64,000 bases of DNA, taken from Amycolatopsis keratiniphila subsp. keratiniphila (GTDB taxonomy: Bacteria; Actinomycetota; Actinomycetes; Mycobacteriales; Pseudonocardiaceae). Of the stretch, positions 16,721-27,900 are shown piece by piece. The stretch's first letter is position 1. Every line of letters begins with the position of its first letter. Position numbers and translations under genes: made by a program. The notes beneath the pieces were generated by a model. The model saw only the letters and a program-made list of their open reading frames with translations, was not told where the DNA came from and did not search any database. The stretch lies in NCBI RefSeq assembly GCF_001620365.2, contig NZ_LQMT02000007.1, positions 429,358-493,357 on the forward strand, in the 5' to 3' direction.

Positions 16721-17902
16721 GTGAGCCGTTCCTTCTTCGACCGGATTTCGGTGATGCGGATCGATCGCGATGGCGCGATGTCGATCGTCTTCGTCGACGG
16801 TCGGGTCGTGTCCGCATCCAGCACCCGAGAGATTTTCGACCGGACCAGCGCCATCACCTCGTCCGCCTACCACCCGCACTCGCACCAGTTGCATCTTCAG
16901 ACCAAACGCGGCCACAACATCGTCATAGAACTCCCCGAACCGGCCGAACTCGCACCGCTAGACGACCGTCCCACGATCTACCTCGACCAGAACCACTGGA
17001 GCACGCTCACCAACACCATCCACGAGCCCCACCGTGTCCCCAGCGAACAGGAACGCGCCGCAGCCCAGCACATCATCACTCTGGCGACCGAGCGGCGAAT
17101 CGTGCTGCCCATGTCCTCTGCGCACATGTCGGAAACCTGCAAACAGGTCGACGTCGAACAACGATATCGGCGAGCACTGACCATCCTGCGACTCTCGGCG
17201 GGGTGGCAACTTCGTGACCCGCTGGCCCTTCGGCGGTTCGAGCTACGACAAGCCCTGACCGTACGCTTCCACGCTCGGTGCCTCATCCCACCAGCGGCGG
17301 TCACGCTCGAGCCCAACGCCATCCACGATGGACGCGACAAAAGTCTGGATGAGGTGGCCTCAGACCTGCCTGCTGAAGCTCGCTCGGCTGTTCACGCCAT
17401 CCGGTGTATCGGCGGGATAGCCGACACCATGCTCGACGACGACCATGTGCCACACGACCCGGTCCCTGGCTGGACGGTCGGCTTCCAGCAGTTCACGGAC
17501 TTCCTGCAGGACAACCCATCCGGAAAGGAACTGAAGCGCCGTCGGACGCGGGCGAAGTTCATGGCGGACTCCGGCAACGAGATCGCCCTCGCCGCAAGCA
17601 TGTCAGGCATCACCACCGATGACCTGTCCAACTGGTTCTTCAACGACAGCGAGGAAGACGTCAGCAGGATGCCTTCCCTCGGCTTGTTCAGAGAGGTCCT
17701 CCACGAGAAGCTCGCGAAGAACGGACTCCGCTGGGAACACAACGACCTCACCGACATGATGTACCTGACGACCGCGGCAGGCTATTGCGATCACGTCGTC
17801 GGCGAACGATCACACGCCTCGCACCTCACCAACAGCGCCCGAAGGCTCGGCCGCACCGTCCGTATTCACCGCAACCTGCAGGGCTTGGTCGACGAATTCT
17901 GA
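16721..17902 (+). CDS. PIN-like domain protein, function unknown
   Basis: About 393 residues from the GTG at 16721; ATG codons a little downstream are also possible and no ribosome-binding site decides the start. After an N-terminal domain of about 85 residues the sequence TIYLDQNHWSTLT looks like the first acidic strand of PIN-like nucleases (hydrophobic strand-Asp-x-Asn). Later acidic positions are SETCKQ and, near the end, NDLTDMMYLTTAAGYCDHVVGERS, the strand-Asp-helix pattern of the distal metal site. This suggests a metal-dependent RNase, but the match is by eye. It is the first gene of the accessory stretch and is followed by a broken transposase. Usage in a defence or toxin context is plausible, not shown. 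Confidence 0.5.
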   Translation: MSRSFFDRISVMRIDRDGAMSIVFVDGRVVSASSTREIFDRTSAITSSAYHPHSHQLHLQTKRGHNIVIELPEPAELAPLDDRPTIYLDQNHWSTLTNTIHEPHRVPSEQERAAAQHIITLATERRIVLPMSSAHMSETCKQVDVEQRYRRALTILRLSAGWQLRDPLALRRFELRQALTVRFHARCLIPPAAVTLEPNAIHDGRDKSLDEVASDLPAEARSAVHAIRCIGGIADTMLDDDHVPHDPVPGWTVGFQQFTDFLQDNPSGKELKRRRTRAKFMADSGNEIALAASMSGITTDDLSNWFFNDSEEDVSRMPSLGLFREVLHEKLAKNGLRWEHNDLTDMMYLTTAAGYCDHVVGERSHASHLTNSARRLGRTVRIHRNLQGLVDEF

Positions 17903-17911
17903 CTCACCCCC

Positions 17912-18321
<410 letters not shown>

Positions 18322-18323
18322 CT

Positions 18324-19709
18324 ATGAAATTAGGCGTCAGATGCCGCGTGATCTGGTTGGATTGGCTGATGGCGATGGTTCCACCTGAGTTGAAGGTCGA
18401 GGAGCCACTGGTTCCCGTCTTCCCGTTCAATGAGCCCGGCGAAGGCATCCAGCTCTATGAGGGCCCTCTCATGGAAGCGGAAGGGCAGGAGCTAGACGGC
18501 AAGATTTTGATACGATGCGGGTCACAGCTCCGCGTCGTCTGGCGTCTCGATGAGCACCCGCCGTCACTCTGGACATTCAATGCGCTGACGGAACCGAGCA
18601 TCCGACTCCGCGTCCATCTGCCGTCTGGCGTGCATGAGTTGGCTGCCCTCAAAGGCAATTTGTCGGAGGGAACCGTCCAGGGACAGACACTCGGCAGCGA
18701 CACAGCGCCGCTGCAGCGAGTGCTACTGCACTGGATGAACCTCCCCGCGATCCACAGCCCGACACTGATCTTCCATAGCGACGGCGAACACCAAGGATGG
18801 CGGACGGGCCGATGGCGTTTCCAACTAGGACCGTGGAAAATCACGCTCGATAGCCGCGAGGACTACAAGCGGGTGTGGGAAATTCTTGGCAGAGAACACA
18901 ACTTCGCTATTACTCACATCATGGAGATCACTAGGGCCGACGGCGGAAACTTCACCGCGATGGAGTTTGCACCGCTTCAGCAGGCGCTGCATTTCGGATT
19001 TTCCTTTGCCTTCGGACGCTGGGTTGGGCCAACGGGACCGATAGGGATGGACTCGACTGGCTCGATCGTCTGGCAGCAGTGGGGCGACTTCTTCTGCGAA
19101 CCGGGCCGCAGCGGCGGCCTTGCCTGGCTGTACCACATCTACAACGAAGATCTCTGCGACCTACTCACGCGCGTGTACGCCGCGTTCGCCGACCCCGACC
19201 GCAGCCACACCACACACATGCTACTGGCGATGGCAGTCGAGTCGAACCAAGCCGGCCGGGTCGAGCAGCGCACAATGACCGTATTCTCGGCCCTCGAGCT
19301 ACTCACGTGGGTCACTCTCAAACTCGGCAAAGGGCTCAGCAAGAGTCAATACAACAAGCTTCTCGCGCAAGGACGCATCAGAATCCTACTTAACACTGCG
19401 TCGATCGACACAGGCATCGACTCGAGACGGCAACCTACCCTTGCACAGTTTGCCAACTCAGAATTGAGCACCGATAGACCGATAGACGGGCCTGCTGCAG
19501 TCAGCGAAGTTCGAAACCGACTGGTTCATCCGAACTCGCCTCAAGATGACCTATACCATTTAGACGGCCTCGTCACTGATGCTTGGCTACTCAGCCGACA
19601 GTACCTCAACCTCCTCATCCTGCACTGGCTCGGATACAAGGGAGCTTATCAATCGGTTCTCGGACCAGGCGGCTGGGCTGGCGACTCTGATCCCGTTCCC
19701 TGGGCCTAA
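18324..19709 (+). CDS. HEPN-like large hypothetical protein
   Basis: A 461-residue protein without a recognised full-length family. The C-terminal quarter contains VSEVRNRLVHPN, which fits the R-x4-H motif of HEPN-domain RNases, preceded by a helical stretch (SALELLTWVTLKLGKGLS) and followed by a long helix (DAWLLSRQYLNLLILHWLGY). The N-terminal part is beta-rich. This arrangement, a large variable sensor region plus a C-terminal HEPN, is seen in several phage-defence proteins, but no specific system can be named. Start ATG at 18324 is uncertain; ATG at 18369 is in frame and neither has a good ribosome-binding site. Codon use is less GC-biased than in the metabolic genes. Confidence 0.5.
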   Translation: MKLGVRCRVIWLDWLMAMVPPELKVEEPLVPVFPFNEPGEGIQLYEGPLMEAEGQELDGKILIRCGSQLRVVWRLDEHPPSLWTFNALTEPSIRLRVHLPSGVHELAALKGNLSEGTVQGQTLGSDTAPLQRVLLHWMNLPAIHSPTLIFHSDGEHQGWRTGRWRFQLGPWKITLDSREDYKRVWEILGREHNFAITHIMEITRADGGNFTAMEFAPLQQALHFGFSFAFGRWVGPTGPIGMDSTGSIVWQQWGDFFCEPGRSGGLAWLYHIYNEDLCDLLTRVYAAFADPDRSHTTHMLLAMAVESNQAGRVEQRTMTVFSALELLTWVTLKLGKGLSKSQYNKLLAQGRIRILLNTASIDTGIDSRRQPTLAQFANSELSTDRPIDGPAAVSEVRNRLVHPNSPQDDLYHLDGLVTDAWLLSRQYLNLLILHWLGYKGAYQSVLGPGGWAGDSDPVPWA

Positions 19710-20110
19710 TCTGTTCCGAAAAACCAATGAGCGCAACGGATCTGCCATTTCCAACTCGTGAAGGCCCAAGCAGCGAACAGGGACTGAAAGGCGATACATA
19801 AGAGACCGATGCGATCGCGTGGAAACCAAGAAGTAGCTGAAGAATTACTTCGGACAACTGCGGCTATTGCGCGTTGCCTAGACAGTTTCCGCACATGCCA
19901 TCGAGCACACAGACCAAGCCGACGAGCCAGTGCGGTGCGATCGCACCGGCCGTGGTCAGCGCCCAACAAATGCGAAGTAGCGATGCCGATGAGTCGGGGC
20001 ACGAAGGTGAACATGGGCCTCGTCGGAGGCACAGCGACGACCGGCATCCCGCGTCTTACCAGGATACGATGTTTGCCTGGCTCGCGAATCACCTCCGCAA
20101 CCTCGGCTCC
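19710..20110. other. Intergenic region between convergent genes, nothing recognised
   Basis: About 400 bp between the ends of the HEPN-like gene and the STAND ATPase gene. Short open frames exist on both strands (for example 19706-20092 on minus), but their translations look like arbitrary high-Arg/Ser sequence without a family resemblance. No strong terminator hairpin was identified. Confidence 0.4.
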
Positions 20111-23100
20111 TCATCCAATGGTGCTCTTGGGGCGACCACAGCAGTGCTTGAATTTACGGTCTGTTTTGGGAGTACAGACGCACTTTTGGTTGCGGGAGGG
20201 CGGCTCGACGGTCAGTTTGACGGCTGCGCCGACGAGGGTGCCGGCTTGGGCTGATTTGATGAGATAGCTGGGATCGTCCGCGGCCATTCCTCGGAGGTCG
20301 TGTCCGAACAACATAAGCAGCGTGCGTCTTTGAGTCGTGGCATACCAATCGGGGTTGAACGAGAGCGGCAGGCTGGAGACGAACACTTTGTCGTCCTGCA
20401 TGATCTTCAGTTGGTTACCCACAAGCTTTGCATGCAGGGAAGCTTTCGTGAGCTGCGGGATGCGCGATCCTTCCGATTGCGGTGTCAGGTCGGTCACTGT
20501 CACGAAACCCGTTGCACTGAGGGAGTCAAGGAACACATCTCTCGGCTGACCGTCCTCGTCTGCGCCCCAGGGACCTCTGGTGTCCACGATAATGCCGGGA
20601 AGACCGCCAGTCATGATGATGCATTCAGTTTCGAAAATTACCTGGCTGCCGCGCGGTCCCTGATCCGTGGTGCTGACTACTGTCGATGGGGCGCACGCGG
20701 GGTGAGCGAGCGTGATTCCCGGCGGCCCGGACGGGAAGCGCAGCAGGACGGCGTTCGCAGGGCCGTCCTCGGCAATGAGGAGCTGGCATTCCAGGCAATG
20801 GCGACGGCCGGTAGCCAGTCTGGTCCAGATGGCGTCCAGCTTGAGGTCGGAGAGCTCGTCTATGATCTCTTGGGAAACAGCTATCGTCCGGCGATGGGGA
20901 ATGCGGTCGGGCTCGGTGGCGACTTGTGCTGCTTCAGTAGCCATCCGGCGCGCATGGAATGTGTTCACCAGCGCCTCGGGCACACCGTCCGGGATATCCA
21001 GCCGCTTTGGGTCGTCGCCATCCTGATCAGCGACGGCCATGGCTAGGAGCATCTCGTTCTGCAGAGCTTTTGACGCGGCGGCCATGTTGTCGCTGCGTTG
21101 CCAGGTCAGCCTCGCCTCACGGAAGCAATGCCGCGCTGCGCGTAAGTCCCCCAGAGACACATGAACCCTCGCCAGGTTGCTCGTGGCATATGCGAGGAGG
21201 TCGGTCGCCCCAAGGCGACCAGCTATGGCGATGACACGGTTGAATTCGACCTTCGCGTCGGCGTGTTGGCCCTGCTGGGCAAGAGCGGTACCGAGGTTGA
21301 TGCGCAGTGAGGCATGCAGCTCATCGAGCCCAAGTTCTTCAGCGTGGTCCTGAATTGCGCGCATCGTGGCGATGGCCTTGGTCACATCGCCGGTTGCCAT
21401 CTCTCCGGTGGCCTGGTTGCTGCGAATGATCAGCATCGTCTGGAGGTCGCGCAGGGTAGTCGCCAATTCCGCGGCGCGGTCGTATTCGGCAGCAGCTTCG
21501 GGCCACCGGGACATGCGTGCAAGCACATTTCCCCTAGTGTGGCAGCAGTGCATGTGTTCGCCACGGGAGCCGGAGTTCTCGGCCAGCGAGACGGCTTGGT
21601 CCGCGGCCTGCGCGGCTTCCGCCCACAACTCGCGGCGGGAATACAGGGTCGCGAGGAAACGGAACGCCGAGGCACGGGTCCGCGGGAGGGCCGCATCGGC
21701 GGGAGCGTCGGTGACCGAACGGAGGACCAGTGCGGCTTCTTGCCATTCGCCGTGCTGAATCAGCGCTTCGCCAAGCCGCGCTCGCGCGTTTGCAAGCGAG
21801 TCGGATTCGCCGGTGCGCTCGAACAGACGCACAGAACGGCGCAACAGGGGAAGGACTTCATCGATCTTCCCAACTCGTCGAAGTATCTTGGCCTGCTGGT
21901 GTTGGACCTGCGCACGCACCAGGGGGCTGCCGCAGCCTTCGGCGACCGCAGCGGCGTCCTGCAGGTACTCGTCTGCTTGCTCGTGCTGCCCGGCTTCCGC
22001 GTAGAGATTGGCGATGTGGGCGAGCGCTTGGGCGAGGTTTCGGAAGTCGTTGATCTGCTGTGCTTTCTCCGCGCAGTCGAAGAAGTACCGCATGGCAAGG
22101 TCCCGGTCACCTTGGTTCTCCGCAGTAGTGCCCATCACCAGCAGCGTCGACACTTGGCTGCGGACATTCCCGACTCCGCGGTAGATCTCCATGGCCGATG
22201 CCAGGTTGTCCAGAAGCAACTCGCCGCTACCGAGTGCCTGCTCGATCAAACCCATCTCGCGCAGCGCATCCGCCTCAACTTCGCGGTTGCCCAAGGCACG
22301 GGCCCGGGCCAAGGCGGTCTCGCATTCAGACTTCGCCTCAGCGCTGCGGCCTCCGAGCCTGAGTGCTTGCGCGAGGGCGATACCTGACGTGCCGAGAAGA
22401 CCGTTGACGCCCGCTCGCTTGGCCACCCGCAGAGCGTTGCGGAAGTAGGCCTCGGCGCGGTCCCATCGGACCATCACCAGGTTCGCCTTGCCTAGGCTGT
22501 CGAGAGCATGCGCGACCATGGTGTCGTTCTCAAGTGCCCGCCACACACGCAGGGCTCGCTGGAGCACCGGGATGGCATCTGCTGCGCAGCCAGTGTTGAG
22601 CAGCAGGTCACCGTAGGCGTTGCGTGCAGCTTCCGCGATCCAGCTATGTTCGCCGTCCGTAGTCATGTCGATGCACTCGCGGAACAGATCGAGCGCGTTG
22701 TCCGTGTCGCCTTTCCGGGCGGCGACCGTCCCGAGGTTGAGCAGACCGGTGGCCCGCCAGTCCTGCTTGCTAGCACGTTCGCCTGCATCTGTCAGACAGG
22801 TCGAGATGCGAGCCAGTTCACTCCACCGACCCAGGTACTGCAAGGCGGGGATGAGCGCACGGGTCAGTCTGATGAACGCATCCCACAGTTCACGCTGTGC
22901 CGCTTGGTGGGCCATCGCCATGGCACCCGCGTGATCGTGCTCGAGTATGGCCACGGCGTCGATGTTGTTTGTCGGCTCACGCCCTTCGATGTCGATGAAT
23001 CCGATCGAGCTGATGGCGTGGCTTGCCCGGTCGGCGTAGGCCTGGCATGCGTGCGCGACGACTCGGTCACGCCAGGCAGAATCAGTGGTAGTCATGGCCT

Positions 23101-24550
23101 TGTGCCGGGCGAACCGGTACAGCACGTCGTGCAAGCGATAGCGGCGCTCGTCAATCTGCTCGATCAGGTGCAGTTCCAGGAGGTCGTCTAGGCGACGGGA
23201 GACCGAGCGCACGTGCACCTCGGGGAGTGCCGCGTCGGGTCCGGCGATTGCCGCGATGACGATGTCGAGGGCTACCTCAGTGCCGGGAAGCACGCCCAGC
23301 ACGACCAGTAGTTGCGCCTGTTCGACGGTGAGCAGCCGGTAGCTGTCTTCGACGATCCGCTCGACCGACTTCTCACCCGCGCGCAGCTCCTCGGTGCCGT
23401 AGATCGGGTCCGCGAGCTCGGCGAGGTAACCAGGTATGCTGAGCTGAGGACGCTTGGCAATCCGCGCGGCAGCGATCAGCACCGCGATAGGGAGACCTCC
23501 ACACACGCTGGCCAGGTGGCTGCTTTGTTCCTCGGTCAACCTTTCGGCAACGGTCCGTGCCAGCTGGGCTGCAGCGTCTTGGGGAAGCGGATGGACTTCG
23601 AGGGCCTCGACTTCGCCGGGCGCGAGCCCCGTCAGCCGCGATCGGCTGGTGCAGATGATGGCGAAGACCCCGCCAATGGACAACAGGTCTGCCATCGACT
23701 CTTCAGTCTGGACATTGTCGAGAACAAGCAGCATCTTCGGGCCAGACAGCAACGCAGCCACACGGGCGCGCTGTTGATAACGCTCCCCCGGTACCTGACC
23801 GCCCGGATCAAGAGCGAGTAGCACCCTTGGCAGCAACTCATCCGGCTGAGACAGGTCGACGACGACGACACCGCCCGGGAAGTCGGCCTGGACGAGCCAT
23901 ACAAGCTCTCCAGCGAGGGCGGTCTTGCCGACACCCGGCGGACCGTGGACCAGCACCACCGGGCGTTCACGGTCCGCGAGCAGTGTCCGGCCCCGGCCGA
24001 GCTCGGCGTCGCGGCCGACAAGGCAACGGCGACGCGGCAACCCATGACGAGGCTCCGGATTGAGCCGCTGCGGCATACCTAAGTACCTGTCCGCGATCCA
24101 GCGCAGGTCGGGCTGCGCAAGCTGGTTGGCAAGCGCGTTGCCGTCGATAATCTGGAATTGGATCTCGTCGGGCACCTGGTCTCGCAGCTGGCGCTGGTAA
24201 CCGTCGGGCACGTCAGTCTCAGTGAATACATAGATAGCATCCACGGGCGGGCCGGACAGAATCTTGGCGACGTCGGCCTGGATCTTCTTCGTCAGACCCT
24301 TGACCTGCAGGGTGCACGCGAACGCGACGGCGCGATCATCTTCCGCGAGGAAGGAGCGGAAGGTCTCGAAATCTCGCCCTGCGTCTCCACCCGCTCCGAC
24401 CGGCCCCGTTTTCGGCAGGACGCATCGGCTGATCCGCAAAGCCGCGAAATGCATGCAGATCTCTTCAAACAGGTGGTGGCCGTTACGGGACCGCAAGTTG
24501 CTCAGCTGAAACCGGATCTGGCTGACGACCTGACTGACATCATCTGTCAC
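20111..24550 (-). CDS. STAND ATPase with N-terminal PD-(D/E)XK-like nuclease, NB-ARC, TPR array and C-terminal SEC-C motif
   Basis: A 1479-residue protein. Residues about 20-100 carry a restriction-endonuclease-like pattern: HLFEE near 26-30, GGDAGRD ending at D60, then ACTLQVKG with Q82 and K84. Residues about 175-440 are an NB-ARC-type NTPase: Walker A GPPGVGKTA (203-211), Walker B LLVLDN (274-279) and CGGLPIAVLIAA. From about 560 to 1180 there are many TPR-like helical pairs with A/G-x-Y/L-x spacing. The last residues, KCVCTPKTDRKFKHCCGR, form a SEC-C zinc motif (CxC...CC). The start is a GTG. The architecture, effector nuclease-switch-sensor repeats, is that of Avs-like STAND defence proteins; the SEC-C tail is unusual. 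Convergent with the HEPN-like gene. Confidence 0.8.
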   Translation of the reverse strand: MTDDVSQVVSQIRFQLSNLRSRNGHHLFEEICMHFAALRISRCVLPKTGPVGAGGDAGRDFETFRSFLAEDDRAVAFACTLQVKGLTKKIQADVAKILSGPPVDAIYVFTETDVPDGYQRQLRDQVPDEIQFQIIDGNALANQLAQPDLRWIADRYLGMPQRLNPEPRHGLPRRRCLVGRDAELGRGRTLLADRERPVVLVHGPPGVGKTALAGELVWLVQADFPGGVVVVDLSQPDELLPRVLLALDPGGQVPGERYQQRARVAALLSGPKMLLVLDNVQTEESMADLLSIGGVFAIICTSRSRLTGLAPGEVEALEVHPLPQDAAAQLARTVAERLTEEQSSHLASVCGGLPIAVLIAAARIAKRPQLSIPGYLAELADPIYGTEELRAGEKSVERIVEDSYRLLTVEQAQLLVVLGVLPGTEVALDIVIAAIAGPDAALPEVHVRSVSRRLDDLLELHLIEQIDERRYRLHDVLYRFARHKAMTTTDSAWRDRVVAHACQAYADRASHAISSIGFIDIEGREPTNNIDAVAILEHDHAGAMAMAHQAAQRELWDAFIRLTRALIPALQYLGRWSELARISTCLTDAGERASKQDWRATGLLNLGTVAARKGDTDNALDLFRECIDMTTDGEHSWIAEAARNAYGDLLLNTGCAADAIPVLQRALRVWRALENDTMVAHALDSLGKANLVMVRWDRAEAYFRNALRVAKRAGVNGLLGTSGIALAQALRLGGRSAEAKSECETALARARALGNREVEADALREMGLIEQALGSGELLLDNLASAMEIYRGVGNVRSQVSTLLVMGTTAENQGDRDLAMRYFFDCAEKAQQINDFRNLAQALAHIANLYAEAGQHEQADEYLQDAAAVAEGCGSPLVRAQVQHQQAKILRRVGKIDEVLPLLRRSVRLFERTGESDSLANARARLGEALIQHGEWQEAALVLRSVTDAPADAALPRTRASAFRFLATLYSRRELWAEAAQAADQAVSLAENSGSRGEHMHCCHTRGNVLARMSRWPEAAAEYDRAAELATTLRDLQTMLIIRSNQATGEMATGDVTKAIATMRAIQDHAEELGLDELHASLRINLGTALAQQGQHADAKVEFNRVIAIAGRLGATDLLAYATSNLARVHVSLGDLRAARHCFREARLTWQRSDNMAAASKALQNEMLLAMAVADQDGDDPKRLDIPDGVPEALVNTFHARRMATEAAQVATEPDRIPHRRTIAVSQEIIDELSDLKLDAIWTRLATGRRHCLECQLLIAEDGPANAVLLRFPSGPPGITLAHPACAPSTVVSTTDQGPRGSQVIFETECIIMTGGLPGIIVDTRGPWGADEDGQPRDVFLDSLSATGFVTVTDLTPQSEGSRIPQLTKASLHAKLVGNQLKIMQDDKVFVSSLPLSFNPDWYATTQRRTLLMLFGHDLRGMAADDPSYLIKSAQAGTLVGAAVKLTVEPPSRNQKCVCTPKTDRKFKHCCGRPKSTIG

Positions 24551-24590
24551 GCCGCGTAACTATACTCGGCCCGCCATCACCAAGACGACG
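24551..24590 (-). promoter_or_regulatory. Candidate promoter for a leaderless STAND mRNA
   Basis: Reading on the minus strand, TATAGT occupies 24564-24559, only 8 nt before the GTG start at 24550, and no Shine-Dalgarno is present. A transcript starting about 7 nt after this -10 would begin at or next to the start codon, as in leaderless actinobacterial mRNAs. The -35 is weak. Confidence 0.4.
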
Positions 24591-24946
24591 CAGGAGGCCT
24601 CCCCATGCGAACACGGCTTTGCCGAAATCGACTTCCTGCACTCATTCGTCATGCCGAAGAAAACGTTGTAAATGCAAATGCGATCTCGCCGTCCACATCT
24701 TCACCTTTACACAGGAAAGGCGGTGTCCCGTTGACCAAGTTGACGCCACGAATGTGCCAAGAATGATCACAGGCAATTTTCTCGAAATCAGCAATGACTG
24801 CGGTTGCGCCTCGAAAGCTTCCGCCTCGGACAGCTGATGCCTGTTCTTTGCATTTGCGGCTACGGCCGCAGTGGCGTCAGGAAGGCGTAGCTAGCACTCC
24901 TTTGGCTTTCGCTGAACCCGATACCGTTTTCTGGCCGGGGCCCTCG
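24591..24946. other. Intergenic region, no gene recognised
   Basis: About 356 bp between the two STAND genes. It is locally AT-richer. A small hairpin TGCGGC-tacg-GCCGCA sits at 24855-24870, about 80 bp past the stop of the second STAND gene, and could be its terminator. A 72-codon plus-strand frame at 24619-24837 has no recognisable features. Confidence 0.35.
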
Positions 24947-27900
24947 TCAGCGTTCATGTTGGAGTGCTTCTGACAGTCCATATGCCCCAAGGTCGGATAG
25001 CTGGTCGATCACGTTGAGACATCGAGCACGCATTGCCGCGTCGCCTTGGCGATAGAGACGGAGTACGAGGGTGACGATGCTGCGGCTAGTTGCCACGTGG
25101 GCCGTCCTCAGGTCACCTAGGTCTGGACCGGCTTGTGCGACGGCTCGTTCGCAGGCGGAGATCGTCGCAGGCGGCAGATGTCGCTGGCTGCGTTCGAGGG
25201 AGCGAAAGAGCCCTTCGAAGTTTTCTGGAAATGCCGGACTGACCGTAAAGGCGGCCAGGATACGTTCAGCTCTAGCTGTATCGATTTCATGTAGGGAGCG
25301 CACGGCGGCCGATGCCGCCTTGCGGACTCGTGGGCTCTGGTCATCGAATAAGTCGATCAGGATGTCTGTCGCGAGGTGTGGGGCGCTGGCGATGGTGGCG
25401 GCGGCTCCCTGCCGTGCTGCTTCGGGCAAGGCGTCCGGAACGGCTGGACAGGCCGCCGGCAACAGGTCGTTAAGTAAGGCGTTAGCCCAGATATGGCCGG
25501 CCCGCACCGCGAAGTGGTCGACGGCTTCAAGCGTCCGGTTGAGGTGACGGGCGAACCGGTCACCGTCGCGGTAGATAGCGTACTTCAGGAGTCTGTTGAC
25601 CGCATTGGAGTAGGTGATCTCGACTGGCGCCGTCGTGAACATGTCGTCGGCGATGTGCAGTGCTTGGTCGAGATCGATGTTGAACAAGGCGAGCACAGGT
25701 TGAGCCGCCTGCGCCTGTACCGACAGGATCGGATCACGGGCAAGCCGCCTGATGGTCGACACGAGGCGAGAGCCGTGGTTGTGCTGGGCGAAGACGACGT
25801 GTCCTATCGCCTCTGCCGCAAGCCCTCGCGTCGAGTTCAGCCCTTCGGTGGCAAGGTCACGTTCTTCATCGGTTCGGCGACTTCTGAACATGGCGGTGAG
25901 TTCTTGCTCTGGATCGTCTGCATGAGCGTAGTGCTCGAGGAGGCTTACTAGTGCGTCATCAGCATCTGCTGCGATCTTCGCGATGGCCGAGCACACCGTT
26001 CGGCCGACTGCCGCATCTGCGATGCGGTGGGCGTGCTGGCACAGCCGCGTGAACAGGGCTATGTCGATCTTGCCGACGACTGCGTTGATCACTTCGGTGA
26101 TGTGAGCTGTCGGTGTGTGCGCATCGAAGGTCAACGCCAGTGCGGCGAAGCGCTCCGGTTCAGCTTCGGCCCGGCGTCCGAGCATACGAGCGAGCTCCGT
26201 CGTCCCACCTTTCCCGAAGGTACGGAGATCGCGGTCCTGACCGATGCGGTATCTCGCGATGGCGTTGATCCAGTCACTGTCGGTCATGTACTCGCCCGCC
26301 GCTTCGGGTACAGGTGATCCAACAAACTGCGCTTCTAGCGGCTTGGGAGGACGAGGTAAGAATTCAGGGAACTTTCTTTCGAGCTCATTCAGCCGACGGC
26401 GTGCTGTCAGAGGCAGACGGTCCGCGGGCAATGCTGACAGCAGCTCATACTGAGAGTAGCCACGCGCAGACCGCCCTTCCGCGGTCTTCTCCCACACTGG
26501 GTAGTAGTCGAGGAGCCTGGTACACAAGGCGATCAAGCGAGCGTCCTGGCACCGCTTCGACGCCGCCTCAACAAGCTGGCGAGATGCCCAGCTCCTGCTG
26601 TCCCGCCAGCCCAGATTCAGATACCTGTCATCCGAGAGCAACCAGTCAATCGCTACGTCGGCTGCCAGGTCGGCGATCGCTGTGTACGCGCGGCAAGCGA
26701 GGAACCAAGCCACCTCGTGGTCGATGGAGGTCAGATCCCGGATGGTGCGGCTGCCGTCGGCCCAGAGTCTCGGAGCACTCGCGCAAAGTGCGATATCGAT
26801 TCCGTCGAGGACAGCACCATCGATCTGATGCGAGCCGGAGAAACGGTACGTCCAAAGACCGTCCTCCATGCGGTCTCCGGCAGTGTCGTTCAAGATCGCC
26901 AACACGAACGGCAGCACACTGTCCAGAAATTGTTCAGGCGCAGCAGTAGCGATCTCGATGATCGTCGTCTCGCCGCCACTGCCGGAGGACTGATCAACGT
27001 AGTCGGAAAAGGGATTCAGAACACCATCAGCCCGCGAGCGCACTCTGGCGCGATCAAGATATGCGCCTACTATTCGCGCGGCTCCCGCTGGATCGTCTTC
27101 CTTTAACCCAGCGATGATCGACCAGAAGTCACTGTTGACCGCGATGGGACCGCGCGCGCCGTCGATAGCGCCACGCTCCAACAACTGCACAGTTAGATCG
27201 ACCAACCCCGGCGATAGGGACCACTCGACCATCACCCGTAGCCGCCGGTGCCACTCCTCGGAGGCGCCGATATAGGGCCGGACCAGCTCAGCTGCCCGTT
27301 CTGGTCGTTCTCGAGCAGCGCCTATGAGCGCGTGAGAGCTTCGGCCGACAGTTGCAGAGCCGGCGAGTAGCGCCTCCCAACGTCCCGCCGAATCGGCGGC
27401 ATCGAACCAGTTGGGCGTGGACAGGAGGTCGACCAGCCTGGCAGCGCGTCGTGAATCTCCGAACGCCAGCGGCTCGATCGCCCGCCAATCTTCACCACTG
27501 GCAGGCAGAGAGCTCAGCACGCCGACCACTACATCCAGCACGTGAGCTCGAATCACATGACTAGCTAGTAGCTCAACGACCTCTGCACGAAATCGGCGGC
27601 GATCTACGCTGAAAAGGTGCTCCAATACCTGGCGCGTCTGTGCCCGACGGAAAAGATACTGTCCCGATTCTTGAAGGAATCCATGAAGGCTGCGACCTTT
27701 CACAATGAATGCTCTTGCAAAGAGATAGTCAAAATAGGTTTCGTGGAAGAAACCTACGTTGGCGGTGTCATCAACTAGAATTCCGGCCGATGCAAGCGCA
27801 GGGCGACCCCGACTCGGCAGTGCGTCGAGCAGCGCGGCCGGGGCTTGCAAGGCCTCGTGTTCACTCATGTACTCGACGAGCGGACTGATCACGCCACTCC

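Noticed and set aside
19706-20092. 128-codon minus-strand frame between convergent genes
   Set aside because: Arbitrary Arg/Ser/Trp-rich translation; it overlaps the end of the HEPN-like gene and has no recognisable motif.
24619-24837. 72-codon Cys/Lys-rich plus-strand frame between the STAND genes
   Set aside because: No ribosome-binding site, no signal or family features, and composition like non-coding sequence.
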